Numbered from the stretch's first letter, positions 35,143 to 43,660 are shown. The stretch: DNA of 64,000 bases from Arthrobacter caoxuetaonis (GCF_023921125.1 NZ_CP099466.1:3162001-3226000); one strand, 5' to 3'. The notes: a model not told the origin generated them from the sequence alone. Numbers and translations are program-made.

Positions 35143-36159
35143 ATGCCTGTTTCCACACCGCTGACCCACGGCGGACCAGTTCACCGTGCCCCTGCCGGAG
35201 ACTGCCGCACCAGCCGCTTCTCCACAGCCCAGGCACCACTGGCTCAGCGGCTGGACCTCTGGGAGGAGTACAACGAGCAGGCCCTCTTCGGACTGCGGTG
35301 CAGCACGCTCTCCGAGCGGAGCCTGCTGGCCACCCAGACGAACCTCGAGCTGCCCCGGATCCGCCTGACCCACATCAGCGGCAACGACCATGTGATCGAA
35401 CGGGCACCGGAGAACATCCGCAGGAATCCAGTGGACGCGGTAATGCTCTGCCTGCTGCTCGAAGGGAAGGCATTTTTCTACCACGATGCCGGGTGTGAGA
35501 CCCTGACCGCCGGCGAAGCCGTTGTCTACGACGCCAACCGTCCCTTTATGTACGGTTTTTCCACGGACATGCGGCAGGTCATCGTGGAGGTCCCCCGCGC
35601 TGTCCTGCGGGAACTGGAGGTCCGCGAAGACTATTTCAAGCCCCGCGTGCTGCACATCGCAGGTTCTCCCGCCGCCACGCACGCTGCGGCCACCGCCACC
35701 GCGGTGCTCGGTGCCTTCCGGAACCCGGTCGCGGATTCCGCCGAACTCGAAACGAATGTCCTGGAGCTGTTTTCCCTCGTCACGGGCGATCCCGGAGCGG
35801 CGCCGTCCCTGGCCTATCTGGCCGCCGCACGCGACTACATCCGGGCCAATCTGGGCAGCCCGGACCTGTCGCTGGCACGGGTGGCACGAGCCGTCGGCAT
35901 CAGCGAACGGCACCTGACCCGGGTCTTCACTGACGCTGGAACCACACCGGCGAAGTACGTTTTGGAAAGCCGGCTGGCCCGTGCCCGTGAGCTCCTGGCG
36001 GTTCCCGGCCTCGCCGCCGCATCCATCACCGAAGTGGCGGCTTCGGTCGGGTTCGTCTCCGCCGCGCACTTCTCCCGCACTTTCCGCCACCAGTACGGCT
36101 GCACACCCCGGGAAGCGCGGCAGTTTCCCCCGGCCTCCCCCGATGCCGGGCCAGCCTAG
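35143..36159 (+). CDS. AraC-family regulator with cupin-type sensor (AraC_binding_2)
   Basis: A regulator of 338 residues. The N-terminal half is a cupin-like sensor (VMLCLLLEGKAFFYHDAGCE, LTAGEAVVYDANRPFMYGFS) of the AraC_binding_2 type; the C-terminal half has two HTH motifs, LSLARVARAVGISERHLTRV and ITEVAASVGFVSAAHFSRTF, then RHQYGCTPREAR. ATG 35143 is preceded by GGAGGTGCC. This sensor type often governs aromatic or phenylpropanoid catabolism. It lies between the divergent TPP enzyme and a transporter/aldehyde dehydrogenase operon on its own strand, either or both of which it may control. Confidence 0.87.
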   Translation: MPVSTPLTHGGPVHRAPAGDCRTSRFSTAQAPLAQRLDLWEEYNEQALFGLRCSTLSERSLLATQTNLELPRIRLTHISGNDHVIERAPENIRRNPVDAVMLCLLLEGKAFFYHDAGCETLTAGEAVVYDANRPFMYGFSTDMRQVIVEVPRAVLRELEVREDYFKPRVLHIAGSPAATHAAATATAVLGAFRNPVADSAELETNVLELFSLVTGDPGAAPSLAYLAAARDYIRANLGSPDLSLARVARAVGISERHLTRVFTDAGTTPAKYVLESRLARARELLAVPGLAAASITEVAASVGFVSAAHFSRTFRHQYGCTPREARQFPPASPDAGPA

Positions 36160-36283
36160 CTGCCACACCGGGATGGTCCCGGCTACCGGGAAACCTGCCG
36201 AAGCCGGCGCCCTTGCCGGTTCCGGACATCGGCTTGCCTGATCCGGACAATGCCTTCAGCCGAAGCCTGAGCCGCGGACACAG

Positions 36284-36299
36284 TGGGATCTACATCACA
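36284..36299 (+). promoter_or_regulatory. Crp/GlxR-like site before the sugar-type ABC operon
   Basis: Read on the minus strand the site is TGTGATGTAGATCCCA, one base off the TGTGAnnTAnnTCACA pattern of the actinobacterial Crp homologue GlxR. It ends 32 bases before the binding-protein start. This suggests cAMP-dependent control of the transporter operon; position relative to a promoter is not established. Confidence 0.5.
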
Positions 36300-36330
36300 C
36301 CCAGTGTCATTCCGAAAGGCTCCCGACACC

Positions 36331-37452
36331 ATGAAAACCTCTTCCCGCCACCTGCTGGGACTGCTCGCAGTTCCCGCGCTGGCTCTTTCCCTCGCCGCCT
36401 GCGGCGGCTCCGGCGACGCCGCTTCCACCTCCGAAGCCACGGCCGGTTCCGCTGCAGTGGATACTGCGGCCCTTGAGACCATGCTCGCCGACTTCCAGAA
36501 GCCCCTCGAAGAAGAGGTGCCCACGGAATCAGCTCCCATCGCCAAGGGGAAGAGCATCGTCGTGATCCCCTGCACCTATTCGTCCGAGGCCTGTGCCCGC
36601 GGTGCGGATGCAGCTATGGAAGCTGCCGGTTCCCTCGGCTGGGAGACCCGCATGATCGACCCCGCAGGCAACCCGGAAAAGGCACGCCAGGCGGTCGAGC
36701 AGGCAATCCAGCTCGACGCTGACGGCATTATTTTCACCGCGGCAGTCGGCGACCAGATCGAAGGCGCCCTGCAGCAGGCCCGCGACGCCGGGATCTTCCT
36801 GGTCAACAGCATGTCCCCGGCCGATGACCGCTTCGACGTCGAAGTTGTCCCGGACGAAGACGTCTCCGGCAAGATGATGGCCGCCGCCATTGCCAACGAC
36901 AGCAACGGAGAGGCCAAGATCCTCGTCACCACGGATCCGGCTTTCCCCTCCATCACCGCCCGGACCGAGGCGTTCACCAAGTGGCTTCCCGAGCTCTGCC
37001 CGGGCTGCGAGATCGTTGAAACCCTCGAGACCCAGATGTCCCAGCTGCAGTCGGGCCTGCCGCCGCAGATCCAGGCGACCCTGACGGCGAACCCGAACAT
37101 CAACTACATCTGGACCCACACCGGAGCTGCTGTGGTCTCAAGCCAGGCAACCGTGGCACGCAGTGCCAACGGCGACACGATCAAAATGGTTTCCTACGAC
37201 GGCAACTCTGCCAACCTGGCGCTGATCAAGGACGGCAAGAGCCAGTTTGCCGACGTCATCAAGCCCATGGAGCACACCGGCTACCTCTCCGTGCACGAGA
37301 TGAACAAGCTGTTCGCCAACGGTGCCAGCGGCCACCAGATCATCGAGATGCCCAAGCGTCTGGTTGTGGCAGACACGCTGCCCGAACTCCCGTGGACCGG
37401 TGACTCCGACTGGAAGTCATCCTTCACCAAGATGTGGGAGAACGCGGGATAG
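36331..37452 (+). CDS. ABC transporter sugar-type substrate-binding lipoprotein
   Basis: A lipoprotein of 373 residues; the signal peptide ends in LAAC, so Cys is lipidated. The body is a type I periplasmic-binding fold of the ribose/autoinducer class: SIVVIPCTYSSEACARGADA, AVEQAIQLDADGIIFTAAVG, FLVNSMSPADDRF, NINYIWTHTGAAVVSSQATV and MVSYDGNSANLALIKDG. It delivers a ligand to the ATPase and permease encoded next. Despite the fold, the aldehyde dehydrogenase in the operon suggests the ligand may not be a plain sugar. ATG 36331 is chosen because it starts the signal peptide. Confidence 0.88.
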   Translation: MKTSSRHLLGLLAVPALALSLAACGGSGDAASTSEATAGSAAVDTAALETMLADFQKPLEEEVPTESAPIAKGKSIVVIPCTYSSEACARGADAAMEAAGSLGWETRMIDPAGNPEKARQAVEQAIQLDADGIIFTAAVGDQIEGALQQARDAGIFLVNSMSPADDRFDVEVVPDEDVSGKMMAAAIANDSNGEAKILVTTDPAFPSITARTEAFTKWLPELCPGCEIVETLETQMSQLQSGLPPQIQATLTANPNINYIWTHTGAAVVSSQATVARSANGDTIKMVSYDGNSANLALIKDGKSQFADVIKPMEHTGYLSVHEMNKLFANGASGHQIIEMPKRLVVADTLPELPWTGDSDWKSSFTKMWENAG

Positions 37453-37497
37453 ATCCCGCGGCACCCACCGCGGCCGGCCCTTTCCGGGGCCGGCCGC
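37443..37497 (+). promoter_or_regulatory. Two hairpins between binding-protein and ATPase genes
   Basis: CGCGGGAT and ATCCCGCG fold over the stop codon (37443-37460), and GCGGCCGGCCC and GGGCCGGCCGC form an 11-bp stem (37470-37497). Such hairpins after the first gene of an ABC operon protect that mRNA end or partly terminate transcription, giving more binding protein than ATPase. The role here is inferred from position. Confidence 0.6.
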
Positions 37498-37533
37498 ACC
37501 CATTCACCCCCTCCCCGACTTCCAGGAGCATCC

Positions 37534-39105
37534 ATGGAGCAGCCCGTTGCCCTGAGCATCCGCGGCATCAGCAAGACCTTCACGGGACAACTGGCCCTCG
37601 ACGACGTCAGCCTGGACATACCGGCCGGTGCCATCACGGCGCTGCTGGGCATGAACGGTTCCGGCAAGTCGACGCTGATCAAGATCCTTGCCGGCGTCTA
37701 CACGCCTGACCCGGGCGGATCACTGTCGGTCCGGAACCAGGACCTGGCGCTGCCGCTTACACCCGGTGCCGCCCACGCGGCCGGGCTCCGCTTCCTGCAC
37801 CAGGACCTGGGGCTCGTGGATGCCCTGACGATCGCGGATAACTTCGCCCTGTCCGACGGCTTCTTTGCCCGCAGCTCCCTGTCCCGCGTGAAACTGCGCA
37901 GGGAGCACGCCCATGTGGCATCCACCCTGGAACTCCTCGGCATTGACGAGCATCCCGGACGGCTCGTCGGGGATCTTTCCCCTTCCGTCCGCACGATGGT
38001 CGGCATCGCGCGCGCCTTCCAGCACCGCTCCGGGAATGAAGCAGGGGACGACGCCGGCACCGGCGGCGCCGACGTCGATGCGCTTCGCCGCAACATCCTG
38101 ATCCTGGACGAACCTACGGCTTCGCTGCCCGCCCACGAGGCTGACCGGGTGCTGGCGCTGCTGGACATGCTGCGCAGCCATGGCGGAACCGCTGTCTATG
38201 TGAGCCACCGGATCGAGGAAGTGCGGCGAATCGCGGACCACGTTGCCGTGCTGCGCGACGGACGGCTGGTTGCCCAGGAGCCTTTGGGCGAGCGCGACGC
38301 CGCAGCGATCGTCTCGCTGGTCATTGGCCGCGAGCTTGAAGCGCCCGCAATCCGTCCGGCGGAAGAACGCGAAGGCGCCGTGCTGCTGCGTACCCGTGGC
38401 CTGAGCGGACCGCGGCTGGACGGAGTGGACCTGGACGTCCGTGCCGGGGAAATCCTGGGTATTACCGGCCTCGTGGGCTGCGGCCGCAGCGAACTGGTGC
38501 GGCTCCTCGCAGGCGTGCAGCAGCCGTCGGCGGGAACCATGACAGTGGCGGGCAAGCCCTATGCTCCCGGCTCTGCAGCCGCTGCCATCACGGCCGGCGT
38601 CGCCTGCGTCCCGCAAAACCGCCGGCGGGACGGCGTTGTCCTGGACCTGGGCGTCGGGGAGAACCTGACGCTGGGACGGCTGGGCAGTTATACCCGCGGA
38701 CCGATAATCAACCGTGCCGCCGAGAAGGCCGCAGCGCAGGACCTTGCCAAGCGCTTCCTGGTCAAGACAGCGTCCCTGGCCGCCCCGGTCCGCAGCCTCT
38801 CCGGCGGAAACCAGCAGAAGGTCGTCGTCGCGCGGGCCGCCAGCGGCTCGCCGCTGATGCTGCTGCTTGATGAACCGTCCCAGGGCGTGGATGCCCTGGC
38901 CCGCCAGGAGATCAGCCGGCTCCTGAAGGAACTTGCCGACGAAGGGGTGGCAGTCCTGGTCGCAAGCACCGACTATGACGATTTCGTCGGCCTGGCCGAC
39001 CGCGTCGTCGTCCTGGACCGCGGGCGCATTGCCGCCGAACTCTCCGGCAGCGACATCACCGAAGACGCGGTCGCCCTGGCCTGCCAGACAGGCGCCCCGG
39101 CGTGA
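37534..39105 (+). CDS. Sugar-type ABC transporter, double ATPase subunit (MglA/RbsA-like)
   Basis: A protein of 523 residues with two nucleotide-binding domains in tandem. Domain 1 has Walker A GMNGSGKST, LSPSVRTMVGIARA in the signature position and Walker B ILILDEPTAS. Domain 2 has a degenerate P-loop GLVGCGRSEL, signature LSGGNQQKVVVARA and Walker B LMLLLDEPSQGVD. A degenerate second P-loop is normal for this class. Unusual is an acidic Gly-rich insert, NEAGDDAGTGGADVDALRRN, between signature and Walker B of domain 1. It energises uptake with the permease at 39155. Confidence 0.9.
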   Translation: MEQPVALSIRGISKTFTGQLALDDVSLDIPAGAITALLGMNGSGKSTLIKILAGVYTPDPGGSLSVRNQDLALPLTPGAAHAAGLRFLHQDLGLVDALTIADNFALSDGFFARSSLSRVKLRREHAHVASTLELLGIDEHPGRLVGDLSPSVRTMVGIARAFQHRSGNEAGDDAGTGGADVDALRRNILILDEPTASLPAHEADRVLALLDMLRSHGGTAVYVSHRIEEVRRIADHVAVLRDGRLVAQEPLGERDAAAIVSLVIGRELEAPAIRPAEEREGAVLLRTRGLSGPRLDGVDLDVRAGEILGITGLVGCGRSELVRLLAGVQQPSAGTMTVAGKPYAPGSAAAAITAGVACVPQNRRRDGVVLDLGVGENLTLGRLGSYTRGPIINRAAEKAAAQDLAKRFLVKTASLAAPVRSLSGGNQQKVVVARAASGSPLMLLLDEPSQGVDALARQEISRLLKELADEGVAVLVASTDYDDFVGLADRVVVLDRGRIAAELSGSDITEDAVALACQTGAPA

Positions 39106-39154
39106 TGGCCGCCCTTCCTCCTACCCACGAACATTCCTCCAAGGAGCCCCTACA

Positions 39155-40195
39155 GTGAACCTCCGCTTCAGCCCCGGCGCCCTGATGAAGAACTACGGCA
39201 TCGTGGTCTTCCTCGTCCTGATGATCGTTGTATTCTCGGCGCTCATGCCCGATACCTTCGCAACGTCGGGCAACTTCCGCCAGATCCTGGCCGACCAGGC
39301 GGTGCCCGGCATCCTGGCGCTCGCCGTGATCCTGCCCCTGGCAGCCGGTGAATTCGACCTGTCCGTGGGGGCCAACCTGGGCATCTGCACCATTACCGGC
39401 ATAGTGCTCGCCGGGAACGGCCTGCCGCTGCCCCTGATCATGCTCGCCACCCTGACCCTGGGCATGCTCATCGGTGCCATCAATGCCTTCATGACGATTG
39501 TCGTAGGAGTCAATGCCTTCATTGCGACGCTGGGCATGGCCACCATCCTCGCCGGCCTGAACCTGCTGCTGACCAATTCCACGCTCATCACCCACTCCTC
39601 CGACGCGTTCTCCGCGCTGACCGGTATCCGGCTTCCGGGCGGCCTGCAGGTTGTCATCTTCTATTTCCTGGCCGCGGCACTGGCGCTCTGGTTCATCCTG
39701 GAACGCACTCCGTTTGGGCGGTACCTGCGGGCGACCGGCATGGGCCGTGACGCCGCCGAACTCTCCGGCGTACGCACCAAGCGCTACCTGGCTGCCGCTT
39801 TCATTGGCGCCGGCCTGCTCGGCGGACTCGCCGGAACGCTGCAGGCTTCCCGCGCCGGCAACGCGACACCGGACCTAGGACCGGAGTTCCTGCTGCCGGC
39901 CTACGCGGCTGCCTTCCTCGGAGCCACTGCCATCCGGGCGGGCTACTTCAACGTGTGGGGAACCGTGGCGGGCGTGTACCTGCTGGCAGTCGGTGCCAAC
40001 GGCCTCGTGATTCTCGGTGCCAAAACCTGGGTTACCAACGTCTTCAACGGTGTCGCCCTGCTCATCGCCGTCTCTGCCGCCACACTGGTGCAGCGCCGTA
40101 AAACCCGGGCCGTACGCCCTGCTCCGGCAGCACCGGCTACTACACCGTCTGCTGAAACCAGCGAGGCCCCGCAAAGCACAGGAACCACAGCCTAA
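39155..40195 (+). CDS. Sugar-type ABC transporter permease (RbsC-like)
   Basis: A membrane protein of 346 residues with about nine to ten membrane segments. The segment PLAAGEFDLSVGANLGICTI and the later GRYLRATGMGRDAAELSGVR, with the EAA-like coupling region, are typical of the BPD_transp_2 family. The start is GTG 39155, with AAGGAG at 39141-39146. The tail after the last segment is Ala/Pro/Thr-rich. Presumably a homodimer with the ATPase at 37534 and the binding protein at 36331. Confidence 0.9.
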   Translation: MNLRFSPGALMKNYGIVVFLVLMIVVFSALMPDTFATSGNFRQILADQAVPGILALAVILPLAAGEFDLSVGANLGICTITGIVLAGNGLPLPLIMLATLTLGMLIGAINAFMTIVVGVNAFIATLGMATILAGLNLLLTNSTLITHSSDAFSALTGIRLPGGLQVVIFYFLAAALALWFILERTPFGRYLRATGMGRDAAELSGVRTKRYLAAAFIGAGLLGGLAGTLQASRAGNATPDLGPEFLLPAYAAAFLGATAIRAGYFNVWGTVAGVYLLAVGANGLVILGAKTWVTNVFNGVALLIAVSAATLVQRRKTRAVRPAPAAPATTPSAETSEAPQSTGTTA

Positions 40196-40303
40196 GCCCC
40201 GACCCCGAACAGGCACCGGACAAAGAGAACAGGCCCTCCGCATCCGGTTGGCCTCCAGCATCCATCATTTTGACCCCTTCCCCTTCCGAATTTAGGAGCA
40301 GCA

Positions 40304-41761
40304 ATGACCCTCCTCGCCACTTCCATCTGGCACGGCAAGATCTACACCGATTCCTGGACCGCCGGGTCCGCAGGCGTCCTTGATGCCATCGAACCCGCCA
40401 CCGGCAACGTCCTCGGGTCGGTGGGCGCCGCCAACCGTGCCGACGCGCTCAGTGCGGCTTCCCGTGCAGCTGCCGCCCAGCAGGAATGGGCAAGGAAAAA
40501 GCCGGAAGAACGCGCTGCCGTGCTCCGGCGGGCGGGGTTGCTTTTCGAAGACCACGCCGAGGAAATCCAGGGCTGGATCATCCGCGAAACGGGTGCCATC
40601 GCCGCCAAGGCCGGACTGGAAACCCACATCGCCGCGAACGAATGCTACGAAGCCGCTGCCCTTCCGGCGCACCCTGCCGGAGACGTCCTGACCAGCAACG
40701 AAGAGCGCTGGTCCTTCGCCCGGCGCCGGGCAGCCGGCGTCGTCTCGGTCATTTCCCCGTTCAACTTTCCGCTGATCCTCTCCATCCGGTCCGTGGCCCC
40801 GGCTCTGGCCCTGGGCAACGCCGTGCTGCTGAAACCCGACCCCCGCACGAGCATCTCCGGCGGCGTCTCGATCATGCGGGTATTTGAAGAAGCCGGCCTG
40901 CCGGCAGGCCTGCTGCAGCTCCTCCCCGGCGGTGCCGACGTCGGCCAGGCACTGGTTGAGGCACCCGAAGTGCGGATTGTCTCCTTCACCGGCTCGACGG
41001 CGGCCGGCCGCAAGGTCGGTGAAACGGCCGGGCGGCTGCTCAAGCGTGCGCACCTGGAGCTCGGCGGGAACAACGCCCTGATCGTCCTCCCGGGCGCGGA
41101 CCTGGACTTGGCGGCGTCGGCCGGAGCCTTCGGTTCCTTCATGCACCAGGGCCAGATCTGCATGACCACCGGACGCCATCTGGTCCACGAATCGCTGCTC
41201 GAAGAGTACGTTGAGCGGCTCAGCGCCAAGGCCAAGGCCCTTCCCGTCGGGGATCCGTGCACCGGGCAGGTGGCCCTGGGCCCGATCATCGACGAGCGGC
41301 AGCGGGACAACATCGACCGCTTGGTCCGGGCTGCGAAGGACGCCGGCGCCGAGGTCGCTGCCGGCGGAACCTACGAGAACCTCTTCTACCAGCCCACTGT
41401 GCTGACCGGCGTGACTCCGGACAACCCCGCCTGGACGGAGGAGATCTTCGGACCGGTGGCTCCGGTGATGGGTTTCTCCACCATCGACGAAGCCATCGAG
41501 CTGGCCAATGCCTCAGAGTACGGTCTTTCTGTAGGCGTGCTGGGTGACGTGGGAATGGCGATGGAGGTCGCCGACCGGGTGGTATCCGGCAAGGTCCACA
41601 TCAACGAGCAGACCGTCTCCGACGAGGCCAACTCACCGTTCGGAGGAATGGGCGCTTCCGGTACCGGTTCCCGCTTCGGCGGCGCAGCTGCGAACATCGA
41701 GGCCTTTACCGAGACGCAGTGGCTGACCATGCGCCCGGAAATCGCCAGCTACCCGTTCTAG
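40304..41761 (+). CDS. Aldehyde dehydrogenase (benzaldehyde dehydrogenase-like)
   Basis: An NAD(P)-dependent dehydrogenase of 485 residues. It shows VISPFNFPLILSIRSVAPAL, VLLKPDPRTSISGG, IVSFTGSTAAGRKVGE, the general-base Glu in AHLELGGNNALIV, the catalytic Cys in MHQGQICMTTGRH and EEIFGPVAPVMGF. The MHQGQICM cysteine loop and length match benzaldehyde/salicylaldehyde-type enzymes. AGGAG precedes ATG 40304. It is the last gene of the transporter operon, so the imported compound probably yields an aldehyde, or is one. Confidence 0.87.
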   Translation: MTLLATSIWHGKIYTDSWTAGSAGVLDAIEPATGNVLGSVGAANRADALSAASRAAAAQQEWARKKPEERAAVLRRAGLLFEDHAEEIQGWIIRETGAIAAKAGLETHIAANECYEAAALPAHPAGDVLTSNEERWSFARRRAAGVVSVISPFNFPLILSIRSVAPALALGNAVLLKPDPRTSISGGVSIMRVFEEAGLPAGLLQLLPGGADVGQALVEAPEVRIVSFTGSTAAGRKVGETAGRLLKRAHLELGGNNALIVLPGADLDLAASAGAFGSFMHQGQICMTTGRHLVHESLLEEYVERLSAKAKALPVGDPCTGQVALGPIIDERQRDNIDRLVRAAKDAGAEVAAGGTYENLFYQPTVLTGVTPDNPAWTEEIFGPVAPVMGFSTIDEAIELANASEYGLSVGVLGDVGMAMEVADRVVSGKVHINEQTVSDEANSPFGGMGASGTGSRFGGAAANIEAFTETQWLTMRPEIASYPF

Positions 41762-41780
41762 CGGCCAGCTGGGGAACAGT

Positions 41781-41812
41781 CCCGCTGCGCCGGCATCTGC
41801 CGGCTCAGCGGG
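41781..41812. terminator. Bidirectional terminator hairpin
   Basis: CCCGCTG...GCCGGC pairs with GCCGGC...CAGCGGG (13 bp with small bulges, 4-base loop) between two convergent genes; its right arm overlaps the stop of the carboxymuconolactone decarboxylase-like gene. Confidence 0.6.
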
Positions 41813-42263
41813 GCTTGACCGGGTGTCCGCTGATGATGGAAACCCGGTTGAAGGCGTTCATCGTGACGATTGCCCAGCTCAGGACCGAAAACTGCTCGGG
41901 GCTCAGCAGGGCCTGGTACTTCTCGAAGATTTCCCCGCGCTGCTCCCCGTCGGGCAGGTGCGTCAGCGCTTCAGCCAGTCCCAGGGCGGCACGTTCTGTG
42001 TCGTCGAAAACCGCGGTGTCCCGCCAGGCGGGCAGGACGGCGAGGCGCTGCGGAGTCTCACCTTCTTCCAGTGCCTGGCGGGTATGCAGGTCCAGGCAAT
42101 AGGCGCAGCCGTTGAGCTGGGAGACGCGGAGGTTGACGAGTTCCATCACGATCCGGCCGAGCCCGGCTTCCGCTGCCGCGGCCCGTACGGCAGCCGCGGT
42201 GGAGGCGAGCGCCGAATAGACCGCGCGGTGCTGCTTGTCGATGAATACCTTTGTACCGCTCAT
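41805..42263 (-). CDS. Carboxymuconolactone decarboxylase family protein (AhpD-like)
   Basis: A protein of 152 residues with the AhpD/CMD helical fold. The redox motif is NGCAYCLDLHTRQAL, a CxxC with downstream His, as in alkylhydroperoxidase-like proteins. VNLRVSQLNGC before it and AIVTMNAFNRV near the end are family hallmarks. It likely acts in peroxide or thiol redox chemistry rather than as a true decarboxylase. Its start overlaps the stop of the GNAT gene by 4 bases (ATGA), so the two are translationally coupled. Confidence 0.85.
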   Translation of the reverse strand: MSGTKVFIDKQHRAVYSALASTAAAVRAAAAEAGLGRIVMELVNLRVSQLNGCAYCLDLHTRQALEEGETPQRLAVLPAWRDTAVFDDTERAALGLAEALTHLPDGEQRGEIFEKYQALLSPEQFSVLSWAIVTMNAFNRVSIISGHPVKPR

Positions 42264-42586
42264 GCCGTACCCGCCTCCGCACGTTCCGCATCCGCCGCAG
42301 CCTGGGGCCAGTCCACGATCTCCCCGTATTCAGGATGCCGCTTGAGCCATTTCGCAATAAAGGGGCACAGCGGAATAATCCGCAGGCCGGCATCGCGTAC
42401 GTGCTCGATCGCGTAGCGCGCGAGTTCGCCCGCCAGCCCCAACCCCGCGTAGGCCTCGGACACCTCGGTGTGGGTAAAGACCCGGCGGCCCTCCCGGTTC
42501 CGGTAGGCGGCGAACCCGGCAACCACACCGCCGTCGTCGTCGATGATTTCGTAGCGCTGCTGCGCGGGATTGTCCTGGAGATGCAT
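42260..42586 (-). CDS. Small GNAT-type N-acetyltransferase (YjdJ-like)
   Basis: A protein of 108 residues of the short acetyltransferase group. The acetyl-CoA loop region reads VFTHTEVSEAYAGLGLAGEL followed by ARYAIEHVRDAG, and RIIPLCPFIAKWLKRHPEYG is the conserved end with the CPF-x-x-x-W-x-x-x-HPEY pattern. Substrate unknown. It sits between the pirin gene upstream and the AhpD-like gene downstream, all on the minus strand, suggesting a small stress operon. Confidence 0.85.
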   Translation of the reverse strand: MHLQDNPAQQRYEIIDDDGGVVAGFAAYRNREGRRVFTHTEVSEAYAGLGLAGELARYAIEHVRDAGLRIIPLCPFIAKWLKRHPEYGEIVDWPQAAADAERAEAGTA

Positions 42587-42598
42587 GGAGTGCCTTTC

Positions 42599-42648
42599 GG
42601 TTAGCTGCGCGGACTCGGTTAGCTGCGCGGACTCGGTTAGCTGCGCGG
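42599..42648. repeat. 18-base tandem repeat across the pirin stop codon
   Basis: GGTTAGCTGCGCGGACTC is present at 42599-42616 and 42617-42634, with a 14-base third copy at 42635-42648. On the minus strand each copy carries Arg-Ser-TAA in the same frame, so the pirin gene end is copied twice beyond its stop. Confidence 0.92.
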
Positions 42649-43626
42649 GCGGAGCCGGACGCCGGGCAGGACCGGCGCGGGAAGCGGGGGCAGGGGATCG
42701 TTGGGAACCGCGGAGAACCGGGTGGCCGGTTCAGCGCCGGGATGCGCCTCGGCACCGATGTGCTGCTGCCAATCGCGGCGGTACTGCACGATTTCCTCAT
42801 GGCTGCGGCCAATGAAGTTCCACCACATGACGATGGTCTCGCCCAGCGGCTCCCCGCCGATCAGGACAGCACGCACCGGACTGCCCGGCGGTGCCGTGAT
42901 CCGCAGCGCCGCAGCTCCCGGGGCACGGTACGCCAGCTCACCGGGCGCGACGGCGGTGCCCTGGAACTCCAGATCCGTCCCGTCTGCCAGTACCCCGTAT
43001 TCGAAGCGCGGATCGGCCTCGAGTTCCAGTGTGGTTCCGGGTTCCAGCAGCAGCTCGGCACCGACGATGGGCGAATGCATGCGCACCGGGGAGGACGATC
43101 CGGCCAGGTCCCCTACGAAGACGCGCAGCTGCCAGCCGGGGCCGGTCACAGGCTCCGGGGCATAGTGTTCAAACCGCGGTTCCGTTCCGCGGGCCCGGTC
43201 CGGAAGGGCAATCCAGAGCTGGACGCCGTGCAGGATCCCAGTGGCCGGCGTGGAGACTTCGGAGTGCGCAATCCCGCGTCCGGCAGTCATCAGGTTGACT
43301 TCCCCGGGGCGGACCATGGCGTGCGCTCCGGAGCTGTCACGGTGTTCGATTTCCCCGGTGAACAGCCAGCTGACTGTCTGCAGGCCTGTGTGCGGGTGCG
43401 GCGGCACCACCATCCCGCCGGTTCGCGCGACGTCGTCCGGCCCATAATGATCCACGAAGCACCAGGCGCCGATCAGGCTCCGGCTGCGCTGCGGCAGTGT
43501 GCGGCGCACGGGCATGGCGCGCGGGCCGCCCAGCGGCACATCCCGGGGAACATGGATTTCGACGCCGGGCCCTGCGGGACGAGCCGCACATTCCACCTCT
43601 GCCGGTGCACTCTCGACGTTGCTCAT
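42637..43626 (-). CDS. Pirin family protein
   Basis: A two-cupin protein of 329 residues. The N-terminal cupin has the metal site region VVPPHPHTGLQTVSWLFTGE, with the His residues of HPHTG, and EVNLMTAGRGIAHSEVS; the C-terminal cupin follows with VVGAELLLEPGTTLELEADP. Bacterial pirins act as quercetinase-like dioxygenases or as regulators of other enzymes; the role here is unknown. ATG 43626 is preferred over ATG 43635 by distance from GAAGG. A palindrome at 43661-43678 lies directly upstream. The gene end is tandemly duplicated. Confidence 0.87.
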   Translation of the reverse strand: MSNVESAPAEVECAARPAGPGVEIHVPRDVPLGGPRAMPVRRTLPQRSRSLIGAWCFVDHYGPDDVARTGGMVVPPHPHTGLQTVSWLFTGEIEHRDSSGAHAMVRPGEVNLMTAGRGIAHSEVSTPATGILHGVQLWIALPDRARGTEPRFEHYAPEPVTGPGWQLRVFVGDLAGSSSPVRMHSPIVGAELLLEPGTTLELEADPRFEYGVLADGTDLEFQGTAVAPGELAYRAPGAAALRITAPPGSPVRAVLIGGEPLGETIVMWWNFIGRSHEEIVQYRRDWQQHIGAEAHPGAEPATRFSAVPNDPLPPLPAPVLPGVRLRPRS

Positions 43627-43660
43627 GATGTCCATTCCCTTCGGCCGCCTGCGCCAAGGC

